A stretch of DNA of 64,000 bases from Pseudomonas sp. R-28-1W-6 (lineage in GTDB: Bacteria; Pseudomonadota; Gammaproteobacteria; Pseudomonadales; Pseudomonadaceae). Position numbers and translations under genes: made by a program. Location of the stretch: NCBI RefSeq assembly GCF_009799925.1, contig NZ_WELK01000001.1, positions 496,001 to 560,000 on the forward strand. Reading direction: 5' to 3'. Position 1 is the stretch's first letter. Every line of letters begins with the position of its first letter. Below, one piece after another: positions 48,622 to 56,987 of this stretch. The notes under the pieces are model-generated. The model saw only the letters and a list, made by a program, of their open reading frames with translations, did not search any database and had not been told where the DNA came from.

Positions 48622-49629
48622 CTATTCCCGGACCTCGAAACGCAGCACGCCGATCTGCTGGCCGGTCTCGGTGACCACCTGCACCTGCCAGTTGCCGACC
48701 ACCGTGCTGGGGAAGTTGCGCTTGTGCGTCCAGGCCCGGTAGCCGCCCTGGCGCCCGCCGTTGATCTCCAGGGCGATGCGGTCGACCTCCACGCCTTCAT
48801 GCCGCCAGACATGGTAGATGCGCTCGTTCAGCCCGCGCGGCGCGCTGATCGCGGTGTAGGCGTAGAGGCCGTCGCTGCGCAGCTGCTGCGCACTGACCTG
48901 CTGCAGGCTGCGGCCGGGGGTGCGCTGGTGCAGCTCGGCACTCACCGCCACGTCGGTCAGCCACAGGGTCGCCGGGGGAATCCACGGCCGTGCCAGCCAG
49001 GCGCCGGCCCCCAGCGTCGCGATCAGGCCGCTCATCGCCAGCCAGCGCCGCCAGTTGTGCAGGCGCAGTTCGCCGGCCAGGCTGGGCACGGCCAGCAGCA
49101 GGGCGGTGGCCAGGGCCAGGCGGTAGCTCTGCGCGGTGGTCTGCTGCAGCAGCAGCGGCAGCGCGGTGAGCAGCACGGCGAACAGGGTCAGGGTGTGGTA
49201 GCTCAGGTACAGCCAGCGCCGCGCCGCCAGCCACTTGTAGTACAGCGGGTCGGTGATGGCCAGCAGGGCGGCGGCGCCGAGCAGGCTGGTGAACACCAGC
49301 TGGCCGCTGTTCCAGGCGGTGGTGATGAAGAAGAACGGCAAGACGAAGAACAGGCTTTCCTGGTGGATCAGCTGGGTCAGGTAGCGCAGCAGCCTGGGCG
49401 GGATTTCCAGCCCCAGCCAGCGCGCCGCACTGCGCGTGAGCAGGCCTTCGAGCAGCAGCCAGGCCCAGCTCAGCAGCATCAGCACGGCGATCACCCGGCC
49501 CACGCCTTCCTGGCGGTCGACCAGGATGAAGCTGGCCACGCCGGAGCAGAAGCCGAAGGCGGCGATCAGCCCGGGGTAGCGTTGCAGCAGGGCGAGCAGG
49601 CGAAGGACGTGCGGTTTCCAGTGAGGCAT
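48622..49629 (-). CDS. DUF5924/DUF2914 membrane protein
   Basis: 335-residue protein. About six helices occupy the first 215 residues (GLIAAFGFCSGVASFILVDR, IAVLMLLSWAWLLLEGLL, LFFVLPFFFITTAWNSGQLVF, LTLFAVLLTALPLLL and others). The C-terminal 100 residues form a periplasmic-type beta domain (IYHVWRHEGVEVDRIALEINGGRQGGYRAWTHKRNFPSTVVGNWQVQVVTETGQQIG) like DUF2914. Function unknown. Confidence 0.8.
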   Translation of the reverse strand: MPHWKPHVLRLLALLQRYPGLIAAFGFCSGVASFILVDRQEGVGRVIAVLMLLSWAWLLLEGLLTRSAARWLGLEIPPRLLRYLTQLIHQESLFFVLPFFFITTAWNSGQLVFTSLLGAAALLAITDPLYYKWLAARRWLYLSYHTLTLFAVLLTALPLLLQQTTAQSYRLALATALLLAVPSLAGELRLHNWRRWLAMSGLIATLGAGAWLARPWIPPATLWLTDVAVSAELHQRTPGRSLQQVSAQQLRSDGLYAYTAISAPRGLNERIYHVWRHEGVEVDRIALEINGGRQGGYRAWTHKRNFPSTVVGNWQVQVVTETGQQIGVLRFEVRE

Positions 49630-49829
49630 CGGTGTCGGCGGCGAGGTGTTGCGGGGCGCGCATCATCGCACGGGCCCCGGCGGCGAGGACATACTTTGCA
49701 AAAGCCTGCTGGTTGAGTGCGGCGCCCCCCCTTGCCTATCCTGCGCACGTGACACCGGGCCCCTCTGACGGCTGATCGCCGCCATGTCGGAGTCACAGCT
49801 GGTACAACTTCGACTGCAAGGAGGGGCTC

Positions 49830-50825
49830 ATGCACGCCTTACAACCGTTTCTCTTCGCCGACCTGCTCGGCACCGCCGTGTGGCTCTGGCTGCTGTTCCT
49901 GGGCGTGGTGATCGCCCTGCTGGCCTTCGACCTGGGCGTACTGCATCGCCACGACCGCGAGATCGGCGTCAAGGAAAGCCTGGCGCTGTCCGCCGGCTAC
50001 ATCAGCGCCGGCCTGCTGTTCGGCCTGTGGGTGTATTTCCAGAAAGGCGGCGACGCCGGCATGGACTACCTGACCGGCTTCCTCATCGAGAAATCGTTGT
50101 CGATGGACAACGTGTTCCTCATGGCGATGATCTTCAGCTTCCTGGCCATCCCCCGCCAGTACCAGCACAAGGTGCTGTTCTGGGGCATCCTCGGCGTGAT
50201 CGTGCTGCGCGCCATCATGATCGGCCTGGGTGCCGCGCTGATTCACCAGTTCAGCTGGATCCTCTACGTGTTCGGCGTGTTCCTGGTGCTCACCGGAATC
50301 AAGATGCTGTTCGCCAAGGTCGACGCCGAGCCGGACCTGGCGGACAACCCCCTGGTCAAGTTCCTGCGCCGCCACCTGCGGGTCACCGAGCGCCTGCACG
50401 GGCAGCGCTTCTTCGTGCGCCAGGCGGATGCCGGCGGCAAGCGCGTGCTGTGGGTGACCCCGCTGTTCCTCGCCCTGATCCTGATCGAGTGCGCCGACCT
50501 GGTGTTCGCCGTGGACAGCGTGCCGGCGATCTTCGCCATCACCCAGGACCCCTTCATCGTCTACACCTCGAACATCTTCGCCATCCTCGGCCTGCGGGCC
50601 CTGTACTTCGCCCTGGCCGCTCTGATCCACCGCTTCGCCTACCTGAAGTACGCCCTGGCCCTGGTGCTGGTGTTCATCGGCAGCAAGATCTTCCTGGTCG
50701 GCATCATCGGCAAGATTCCGCCGGTCATCTCCCTCGGCGTGACCCTCGGCCTGCTGATCGGCGGGGTGCTGCTGTCGCTGTGGAAGACCCGCAACCTGCC
50801 GCCCGTTACGCAGTCCGAGAACTGA
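49830..50825 (+). CDS. TerC family membrane protein
   Basis: 331-residue inner-membrane protein with about nine helices, of the TerC/Alx group now linked to manganese or calcium export. Family motifs with charged residues are in DLGVLHRHDREIGVKES, FLIEKSLSMDNVFL and ECADLVFAVDSVPAIFAI. AAGGAGG precedes the ATG. The 200 bases upstream contain no yybP-ykoY manganese riboswitch that I can recognise. Confidence 0.92.
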   Translation: MHALQPFLFADLLGTAVWLWLLFLGVVIALLAFDLGVLHRHDREIGVKESLALSAGYISAGLLFGLWVYFQKGGDAGMDYLTGFLIEKSLSMDNVFLMAMIFSFLAIPRQYQHKVLFWGILGVIVLRAIMIGLGAALIHQFSWILYVFGVFLVLTGIKMLFAKVDAEPDLADNPLVKFLRRHLRVTERLHGQRFFVRQADAGGKRVLWVTPLFLALILIECADLVFAVDSVPAIFAITQDPFIVYTSNIFAILGLRALYFALAALIHRFAYLKYALALVLVFIGSKIFLVGIIGKIPPVISLGVTLGLLIGGVLLSLWKTRNLPPVTQSEN

Positions 50826-50882
50826 TCCATTGCCGCCGTCGCCCGCAGCGGCGACGGCTCCATCTCACCAGAGGACATGAGC

Positions 50883-51170
50883 ATGCACATGCTGTTGAAA
50901 ACCACCCTCGGCGCCTGCGCCCTGCTGGCCCTGAGCGCCTGCGAGCGCGCCGAGCAGGCGGCCCAGGGGCTGGTCGAGAAGGCCGAACAGGCGGTGGTCG
51001 AGCAGGCCCGCGAGAGCCTCGGCGAAACCCTCGATCAGATCAACCAGACGGTCGACCAGGCCCAGGCGTCCGCTGACCAGTTGCTCGATCGCCCGGCCCC
51101 GCCGGCTGCCGCCGAAAAGCCCGCAGAGCCGGCGGCAGTGCCTGCGCCAGCGGTGACCCAGGAGCTCTGA
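50883..51170 (+). CDS. Small helical lipoprotein
   Basis: 95-residue predicted lipoprotein with lipobox LSAC, then an amphipathic helix (EQAAQGLVEKAEQAVVEQARESLGETLDQINQTVDQAQASADQLL) and a Pro/Ala-rich tail. The helix recalls apolipoprotein-like envelope lipoproteins. The ATG at 50883 has AGAGGA 7 bases upstream; the ATG at 50877 is too close to that site. It is probably cotranscribed with the TerC gene 57 bases upstream. Confidence 0.72.
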   Translation: MHMLLKTTLGACALLALSACERAEQAAQGLVEKAEQAVVEQARESLGETLDQINQTVDQAQASADQLLDRPAPPAAAEKPAEPAAVPAPAVTQEL

Positions 51171-51191
51171 GCCGGCCGCGCCGGGCGCGCC

Positions 51192-52781
51192 TCAGCCCGG
51201 CTGTTGCCGGCTCCAGGCCTGCTCCACCAGCAGCTGCAGGCGTTCGGCCAGGCCGGCCACGTGCTCGGCGCTGCTGCGGCTCTGGTCGCTGGCCACCACG
51301 GTGCTCTCGTTGGCCTGGCGGATGCCGCACAGGTTGCGCTGGATATCGTCGCCGACCGCGCTCTGCTGCTCCACGGCGGCGGCGATCTGGATGCTCATGT
51401 CGCTGATCTGGCCGACCCGCTGATTGATCCCGCCGAGGGCCTGGGCCGCCTGCAGGGCCTGTTCGACGCTGGCGCTGGCTTGCTGCTGGCTGCGCTGCAT
51501 GGCCGCCACCGCCTGCCCGGTGCCCTGCTGCAGGGTGCCGATGATGGCGTTGATCTCGGCGGTGGACTGCTGGGTGCGCGAGGCCAGCCCGCGCACTTCG
51601 TCGGCGACCACGGCGAAGCCGCGCCCGGCCTCGCCGGCCCGCGCCGCCTCGATGGCGGCGTTCAGCGCCAGCAGGTTGGTCTGCTCGGCGATGCCCTGGA
51701 TCACCTCCAGCACCTGGTTGATCTTCTGCCCGTGCAGCTCCAGCTGGTGGATCACCTGGCTGCTCTGCTGCACTTCGCCGGCCAGCGCGGCGATCAGCTG
51801 GCGGGTCTGCTCGACCAGCTGCAGGCCATTGGCGGTTTCCAGGTCGGCCTCGCTGGCCGCGCTGGCGCTGAGCTGGGCGTGGCGCGCCACCTCCTGCACG
51901 CTGGCCGCCATCTGGGCGATGGCGCTGGCCACCTGGGCGGTCTCGCCCTGCTGCTGCAGGCTGGCCTGGCTGCTGCTGTCCACCGCGGCGGCCAGCTCGC
52001 TGGCTTCCTGGCTGAGCTGGCGCGCCGAGTCGGCGATGCGCCCGACCACCGACCCGGATTCGGCCTGCAGGCTGCGCAGGGCGAAGGCCAGCTGGCCGAA
52101 CTCGTCGTTGCGCGCGGTGTACACCCACTGGCTCAGCGGGTTGTCGGCGATGCGTCGGGCCTGCTCGGTCAGTGCCCGCAGCGGGCGCAGGCCGAGCTGC
52201 AGCAGGCCGCCGAGCAGCCCGGCCAGGGCCAGGCCACCGGCCAGGGCGGGCAGCATGGGCAGCGCGCCGCCCAGGCCGAGGGCCGTGGCCAGCGCCAGCA
52301 CCGGCGCGCCCGCCAGCAGGCCGAGGCGTGCGGCCAGGCCCAGGCGCGGTGGGCGCAGCTGGCGCGGCGTGCGCCCGGCCCTCAGCTCGGCGTAGAGCTG
52401 CTCGGCGCGGGCCACCAGGGCCGGTTCGGCGCGGGTGCGCACCGACTGGTATTCGACCACCTGGCCGTTGCGCACCACTGGCGTGGCGTAGGCGCTGACC
52501 CAGTAGTGGTCGCCGTTCTTGCAGCGGTTCTTCACCAGGCCCATCCAGGCCTGGCCAGCCTTGAGGGTCTGCCAGAGGTGAGCGAAGGCCGCCGGCGGCA
52601 TGTCCGGGTGGCGCACGATGTTGTGGTTGTGGCCGAGCAGTTCGGCCTCGTTGTAGCCGCTGATGGCGATGAAGTCCGGGTTGACGTAGCTGACCGCGCC
52701 CTTGAGATCGGTAGTGGACAGGATGTTGGCGTGGGCGGGCACGTCCACCGCACGCTGGCTGACCGGCAGGTTGATTTTCAT
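51192..52781 (-). CDS. Aer-type energy taxis methyl-accepting chemotaxis protein
   Basis: 529-residue receptor. An N-terminal PAS domain ([39 protein letters not shown]) would bind FAD or another redox cofactor. Two hydrophobic stretches around residues 165-205 form a membrane hairpin, followed by a HAMP-like linker and the signalling domain with the tip [35 protein letters not shown]. The ATG overlaps the stop of the upstream GGDEF-EAL gene (ATGA), so the receptor and the c-di-GMP enzyme are made together. Confidence 0.92.
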   Translation of the reverse strand: MKINLPVSQRAVDVPAHANILSTTDLKGAVSYVNPDFIAISGYNEAELLGHNHNIVRHPDMPPAAFAHLWQTLKAGQAWMGLVKNRCKNGDHYWVSAYATPVVRNGQVVEYQSVRTRAEPALVARAEQLYAELRAGRTPRQLRPPRLGLAARLGLLAGAPVLALATALGLGGALPMLPALAGGLALAGLLGGLLQLGLRPLRALTEQARRIADNPLSQWVYTARNDEFGQLAFALRSLQAESGSVVGRIADSARQLSQEASELAAAVDSSSQASLQQQGETAQVASAIAQMAASVQEVARHAQLSASAASEADLETANGLQLVEQTRQLIAALAGEVQQSSQVIHQLELHGQKINQVLEVIQGIAEQTNLLALNAAIEAARAGEAGRGFAVVADEVRGLASRTQQSTAEINAIIGTLQQGTGQAVAAMQRSQQQASASVEQALQAAQALGGINQRVGQISDMSIQIAAAVEQQSAVGDDIQRNLCGIRQANESTVVASDQSRSSAEHVAGLAERLQLLVEQAWSRQQPG

Positions 52782-55039
52782 TGTTGTAGTTCCGCAGGTA
52801 CGGGGTGGGGAGTGGCCAGCGGCGCGTGGCCGCACAGCCCTTCGAAACGCTCTGCGCCGCTGAGCAGGCGCTGCAGCTCGGCGGCCGGGCGCGGCCGGCT
52901 GAACCAGTAGCCCTGGGCCAGCCGGCAGCCCTGCTCATGCAGGAAGTCCAGGTGCTCGGCGCGTTCCACGCCCTCGGCCACCACTTCCAGGCCGAGGCTG
53001 TGGCCGAGGCCGATGATCGCCCGGCTGATCGCCGCCAGTTCGCCATCCTGCGGCGCGCCGCCGATGAAGCTCTTGTCGATCTTGAGGATGTGCAGGGGGA
53101 AGCGCTTGAGGTAGCCGAGCGAGGAGTAGCCGGTGCCGAAGTCGTCCAGGGCCAGGCGCACGCCGAGGCCGGCCAGCTCGCGCAGGGCGATCAGGGTGGC
53201 GGTGCAGTCCTGCATCAGCTGGCTCTCGGTGATCTCGAGGATCAGGCTGGCCGGCGGCAGGCCGCTGGCCAGGAGGATGTCGGTGACCCGGGCGACGAAG
53301 TCGTCCTGCTGCAGCTGGCGGCTGGACAGGTTCACCGAACAGCGCAACTGCGCCTGCCCGGCCAGCTGCCAGGCACGCACCTGGCGGCAGGCCTGGGCCA
53401 GCACCCAGTCGCCGACCCGGAGGATCTCGCCGGACTCCTCCAGCGAGGGGATGAACGCCTGCGGCGGCACCAGGCTGTCGCCCTGGCGCCAGCGCAGCAG
53501 GGCCTCGACGCCGATCAGCTGGATCTCGCCCTGCTCAATGTGGCAGATCGGCTGGTAGTGCAGGACGAATTCGTCGCGGTCGAGGGCCTGGCCCAGCGCG
53601 CTCTCCAGCTCCAGCTGATAGCGCGCGCTGGTCTGCAGATCGGCGCTGTAGCGGGCGAACTGCGCCTTGCCGGCCTGCTTGGCGCGGTACAGGGCGAGGT
53701 CGGCGGCCTGCAGGGCATCCTGCGAGGCGTCGCTGGCCTGCAGCGCGGCGATGCCGATGCTGGCGCTGACCACCAGGGTCTGCTCGGCCAGGTGCAGCGG
53801 CAGGTGCAGGCTGTCGAGCATGCGCTGGGCGACCTGTTCGGCGTCGTTGGCGCTGGCCATGTCGGTGAGCAGCACGACGAACTCGTCGCCGCCGAAGCGG
53901 CACAGGTGGTCGCCGGGGCGCAGGCACTGGGCCAGGCGCCGGCCGACTTCGACCAGCACCTGGTCGCCGCACTGGTGGCCGAGGCTGTCGTTGATCAGCT
54001 TGAAGCGGTCGAGGTCGATGAACAGCAGGGCGGCCTGGCGCGCGCCGACCTTGCCCAGCTGCTGCAGGGCCTGGGCCAGCAGTTCGTCGAGGCGCAGGCG
54101 GTTGGCCAGGCCGGTCAGCGGGTCGTGGCGGGCGGCGTGGCGCAGCTGCTGCTCGACCGCCTTGCGCGCACTCACATCGCTCTGCGAGCCGGCGATCCGG
54201 CGTTGCCCGCCGGCGTCGGTCTCCGCCACGCCGCGCGCCAGCACCCACAGGTAGTCGCCGGCGCTGCGGCGCATGCGGTATTCGTGGTGAAGCAGGGCGC
54301 TGGCGCCGCGCAGGTGGGCGTCGATGGCCTGGCGCAGGCCGGGCAGGTCGTCCGGGTGGACCCGCGAGAACCAGCTGGCGCTGCCTTCGCCGAGGCTGTC
54401 GCGGCTCAGTCCGAGCATGCCGGCCCAGCGCTCGGAGACGTACAGCCGGTCGTGTTCCAGGTGCCAGTCCCAGATGCCGTCGTTGGCCCCGCGCAGGGCG
54501 CGGGCGAAGCGCGCCTCGCTGTCTTCCAGGGCCTTGCGCTGGGCCGCGCTGTAGGTGTCGATGGCCAGGGTCATGTCGAAGAACACCACCTTGAGCAGGC
54601 TGGCCAGCAGCGTGCGCTGTTCGGCGTCGGGGCACAGCTCGGCGAGCATCGAGTCGAGGTACAGGCGGTAGCCGCCCAGGTACCACTTCAGCTCGACCCC
54701 GGCGACCTGGTGGATCAGGCCGATGCGCAGGCGGCTGGCCACGTAGTCGCCGTCGTAGGGGCCGCGCCACAGGCGCTGGTAGTAATCCAGCTGGCTGTGC
54801 TTGAGGCGGGCCAGGGTGGCCTCGTCGCTGATCAGGCTGGCCGGCCCGGGAAACTCGCCGAGGTGCCGGTACAGGCGCTCGACGAACGTCTGCTGGGCGT
54901 GGTCCACGGCCGCCGCGGCGCCGTTCAGGAGCTGCGCATCCATGCCCTGCCAGTCGAGCAGGCGGCAGCGCTCGTCGACTTCCGCCTGGTCGAGGCCGAT
55001 GCGGCGCATCAGTTCCTCGAGTGTTGCCACTGCGCCCAT
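52778..55039 (-). CDS. Globin-coupled PAS-GGDEF-EAL c-di-GMP enzyme
   Basis: 753-residue cytoplasmic protein. Residues about 1-165 are a sensor-globin domain with the heme-ligand His110 in [30 protein letters not shown] domain follows at about 180-305 ([33 protein letters not shown]). The GGDEF domain at about 310-475 has the intact motif [11 protein letters not shown]. The EAL domain at about 485-735 has VEALLRW, EITES and [19 protein letters not shown], which are complete. Both synthesis and breakdown of c-di-GMP are possible, with O2 or NO binding to heme as the likely input. GGAGG precedes the ATG; a structured leader with a terminator lies upstream. Confidence 0.92.
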   Translation of the reverse strand: MGAVATLEELMRRIGLDQAEVDERCRLLDWQGMDAQLLNGAAAAVDHAQQTFVERLYRHLGEFPGPASLISDEATLARLKHSQLDYYQRLWRGPYDGDYVASRLRIGLIHQVAGVELKWYLGGYRLYLDSMLAELCPDAEQRTLLASLLKVVFFDMTLAIDTYSAAQRKALEDSEARFARALRGANDGIWDWHLEHDRLYVSERWAGMLGLSRDSLGEGSASWFSRVHPDDLPGLRQAIDAHLRGASALLHHEYRMRRSAGDYLWVLARGVAETDAGGQRRIAGSQSDVSARKAVEQQLRHAARHDPLTGLANRLRLDELLAQALQQLGKVGARQAALLFIDLDRFKLINDSLGHQCGDQVLVEVGRRLAQCLRPGDHLCRFGGDEFVVLLTDMASANDAEQVAQRMLDSLHLPLHLAEQTLVVSASIGIAALQASDASQDALQAADLALYRAKQAGKAQFARYSADLQTSARYQLELESALGQALDRDEFVLHYQPICHIEQGEIQLIGVEALLRWRQGDSLVPPQAFIPSLEESGEILRVGDWVLAQACRQVRAWQLAGQAQLRCSVNLSSRQLQQDDFVARVTDILLASGLPPASLILEITESQLMQDCTATLIALRELAGLGVRLALDDFGTGYSSLGYLKRFPLHILKIDKSFIGGAPQDGELAAISRAIIGLGHSLGLEVVAEGVERAEHLDFLHEQGCRLAQGYWFSRPRPAAELQRLLSGAERFEGLCGHAPLATPHPVPAELQQ

Positions 55040-55071
55040 ATGTCCTCCCTGTTGTTGTTTTTCGCGGGCAT

Positions 55072-55122
55072 AAAAAAAGCGCCGGACGGCGCGTTCTCGG
55101 GGAACGGGGCGTCTCGGCGCTT
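55072..55122 (-). terminator. Intrinsic terminator inside the leader of the globin-GGDEF-EAL gene
   Basis: On the minus strand AGCGCCG-A-GACG pairs with CGTC-CGGCGCT, enclosing a second hairpin CGTTC/GAACG, and is followed by seven T. It ends 33 bases before the start codon of the downstream gene. It may terminate the small upstream gene or attenuate the GGDEF-EAL gene. Confidence 0.85.
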
Positions 55123-55128
55123 CGTCTT

Positions 55129-55178
55129 GCAGGCCCATGCGTCCTGCCCGGCAAAGCCGGTCTCCGCCTGTGGGCGGA
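55129..55178 (-). promoter_or_regulatory. Three tandem hairpins: candidate structured leader
   Basis: On the minus strand TCCGCC-CACA-GGCGGA, then CCGG-CTTTG-CCGG, then GCAGG-ACGCATGGG-CCTGC follow one another almost without spacers, directly before the terminator at 55072-55122. The layout is that of an aptamer followed by an expression platform. It does not match the c-di-GMP-I (GEMM) consensus as I know it. Identity unknown. Confidence 0.45.
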
Positions 55179-55200
55179 ACCTACTGCGGTCTTTTCTACC

Positions 55201-55512
55201 CTATTCCGGCGGCGCTGACAATTCGCCGAGCAATTGCTCCAGGCGCTGGCGCAGGTCGGCCAGGTCGCGGGACTTGAAGGCATGCCGGGAACGCTCGAGC
55301 ACTTCGATGGCGTCGGCCAGGCTGGCATGCAGGGTGGCGTGGGCCGGCAGCGGCTGATCCTGTAGCCAGCCGCACAGGGGCGCCTGGCTACAGTCTTCCG
55401 GGCGGGCCAGCACGGTGCAGTCCAGGCCTTCGCCGTGCAGCAGGCGGCGCAGGCGGCAGGCCAGCTGCTGGTCGCTGTTGGCGACCAGTATGGTGGGGGG
55501 CGTTCGCGGCAT
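55201..55512 (-). CDS. Small receiver-like protein
   Basis: 103-residue protein. The N-terminal third (TILVANSDQQLACRLRRLLHGEGLDCTVLARPEDC) reads like the first strand-helix-strand of a response-regulator receiver, but the phospho-acceptor Asp and later motifs are missing; the C-terminus is helical (AIEVLERSRHAFKSRDLADLRQRLEQLL). It could be a degenerate or truncated receiver. It lies between the pilus ATPase and the globin-GGDEF-EAL gene on the same strand. Confidence 0.65.
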   Translation of the reverse strand: MPRTPPTILVANSDQQLACRLRRLLHGEGLDCTVLARPEDCSQAPLCGWLQDQPLPAHATLHASLADAIEVLERSRHAFKSRDLADLRQRLEQLLGELSAPPE

Positions 55513-55611
55513 GACTACGGGACAGGCGCTGGATTTCGGACGGGCACTCTAGGTGGCCCTTGGCCAGCTGGTTTTGACCTGGATCAACGCCGCGCGCGCC
55601 GTGGCGAAGCT

Positions 55612-56745
55612 TCAGCTGTCGCGCAGCAGGTGCAGGTTGCCGCCCTCGCCGGCGCCGCCGTGGCCGAGCTTGATGCGCAGGGTCAGGTCGGTGCGCGAGT
55701 CGGCGTGGCGGATGGCTTCCTCCATCGAGATGCGCCCGCTCTCGAACAGCTCGTAGAGGTGCTGGTCGAAGGTCTGCAGGCCCTGCTCGCGGCCGCGGCC
55801 GATGGCCTCGCGCAGGTCGTCGAGCAGGCCGCGCTGGATCAGGTCGCGGATATGCGCGGTGCCGAGCAGCAGCTCCACCGCCGCCACCCGGCGCTGGTCG
55901 AGAGCCGGCACCAGGCGCTGGCCGACGATGGCCAGCAGGTTCTGCGCCACGTCGGCGAGTATCTGCGCGCGAGCCTCCTCGGGGAAGAAACGCACGATGC
56001 GCTCCAGCGCGTGGCTGGTGCTGGTGGCATGCAGGGTGGCCAGGCACAGGTGGCCGGTTTCCGCGTAGTGCAGGGCGTGCTGCATGGTGTCGAGGTCGCG
56101 GATCTCGCCGAGCATGATCACGTCCGGCGCCTCGCGCAGCACGTTGCGCAGGGCCGCGGCGAAGCTGTGGGTGTCCAGGCCGACTTCGCGCTGGTCGATC
56201 ACCGAGCGCTGGTGCTGGTGGAGGAACTCGATCGGGTCTTCGATGCAGATGATGTGCCCGGACTTGTTGCGGTTGCGCAGGTCGAGCATGGCCGCCAGGG
56301 TGGTCGACTTGCCCGAGCCGGCGGCGCCGATCACCAGGATCAGGCCGCGGTCGAGCAGCGCCAGCTTGCCCAGCTGGGGCGGCAGGCCGAGGGCCTCCAG
56401 GCTGGGGATCTGGCTCTTGATCAGGCGCACCACCATCGCGACCTCGCCGCGCTGGTAGTAGATGTTGATGCGAAAACGCCCGGAGCTGGCCACGCTGACC
56501 GCCAGGTTCATCTCCAGGTCGCGCTCGAATTCGGCGACCTGGCGCTCGTTCATCAGCTGGTAGGCCATCTGCCGCACCTCGCCCGGCTTCAGCGCGGCGA
56601 CCGGCAGCGGCACGGTATGGCCTTCGAGCTTGATCTGCGGCGGCGTGCCGACGCTGAAGAACATGTCCGAGCCGCCCTTTTCATAGAGCGTCTGCAGCAG
56701 CGGGTAGACATCCGGCTGTGTGGCTGGCGTGAGCGTGTCGGTCAT
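55612..56745 (-). CDS. PilT/PilU-family type IV pilus motor ATPase
   Basis: 377-residue hexameric ATPase that would act in pilus retraction. Walker A is GAAGSGKST, Asp box IEDPIEF, Walker B VIMLGEIRD, His box ETGHLCLATLHA. The IEFLHQHQ and QREVGLDTHSF phrases and the long C-terminus are closer to PilU than PilT as I remember them. It stands alone here rather than as a pilT-pilU pair, so it may be an additional paralogue. The Walker A has Ala where PilT has Thr (GATGSGKST). Confidence 0.9.
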   Translation of the reverse strand: MTDTLTPATQPDVYPLLQTLYEKGGSDMFFSVGTPPQIKLEGHTVPLPVAALKPGEVRQMAYQLMNERQVAEFERDLEMNLAVSVASSGRFRINIYYQRGEVAMVVRLIKSQIPSLEALGLPPQLGKLALLDRGLILVIGAAGSGKSTTLAAMLDLRNRNKSGHIICIEDPIEFLHQHQRSVIDQREVGLDTHSFAAALRNVLREAPDVIMLGEIRDLDTMQHALHYAETGHLCLATLHATSTSHALERIVRFFPEEARAQILADVAQNLLAIVGQRLVPALDQRRVAAVELLLGTAHIRDLIQRGLLDDLREAIGRGREQGLQTFDQHLYELFESGRISMEEAIRHADSRTDLTLRIKLGHGGAGEGGNLHLLRDS

Positions 56746-56832
56746 GGTGGCCCCTGGGCTGAGCGAGAAAGCTGCCTTCAGTACAGTGCATCCGCCGGCA
56801 TTCGACCAGAGGGCCGAGTGTCGCGCCCAGCG

Positions 56833-56926
56833 CCTGTTCACGATCTCCCGTAGGGTGCGCCGTGCGCACCAGAGGCCGGTGCGTGGTGTTGTGGTGCGCA
56901 CAGCGCACCCTACGCGAGGCTCTGAG
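56833..56926. repeat. Composite repeat: GTAGGGTGCGC copy 3 flanked by ends of the stop-codon element
   Basis: CCTGTTCACGATCTCC at 56833-56848 is identical to the left end of copy A4. It is followed at once by GTAGGGTGCGC..GCGCACCCTAC (56850-56913), and then AGGCTCTGAG, close to the A4 right end AGGTTCTGAG. The second palindrome thus replaces the interior of the first element. Confidence 0.7.
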
Positions 56927-56987
56927 CCCTGCCGGCCTGCGCACCTTGCTGGTAACCTAACGGCCCCGACAGGATGCCCGGCCGCCC

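Noticed and set aside
49630-49829. Possible yybP-ykoY manganese riboswitch before the TerC gene
   Set aside because: The conserved riboswitch segments could not be found; the region only shows a C-run and an ordinary ribosome binding site.
55040-55200. c-di-GMP-I (GEMM) riboswitch in the leader of the GGDEF-EAL gene
   Set aside because: A GGACGCA stretch recalls part of the motif, but the tetraloop, its receptor and the remaining conserved bases are missing. Kept as an unidentified structured leader.
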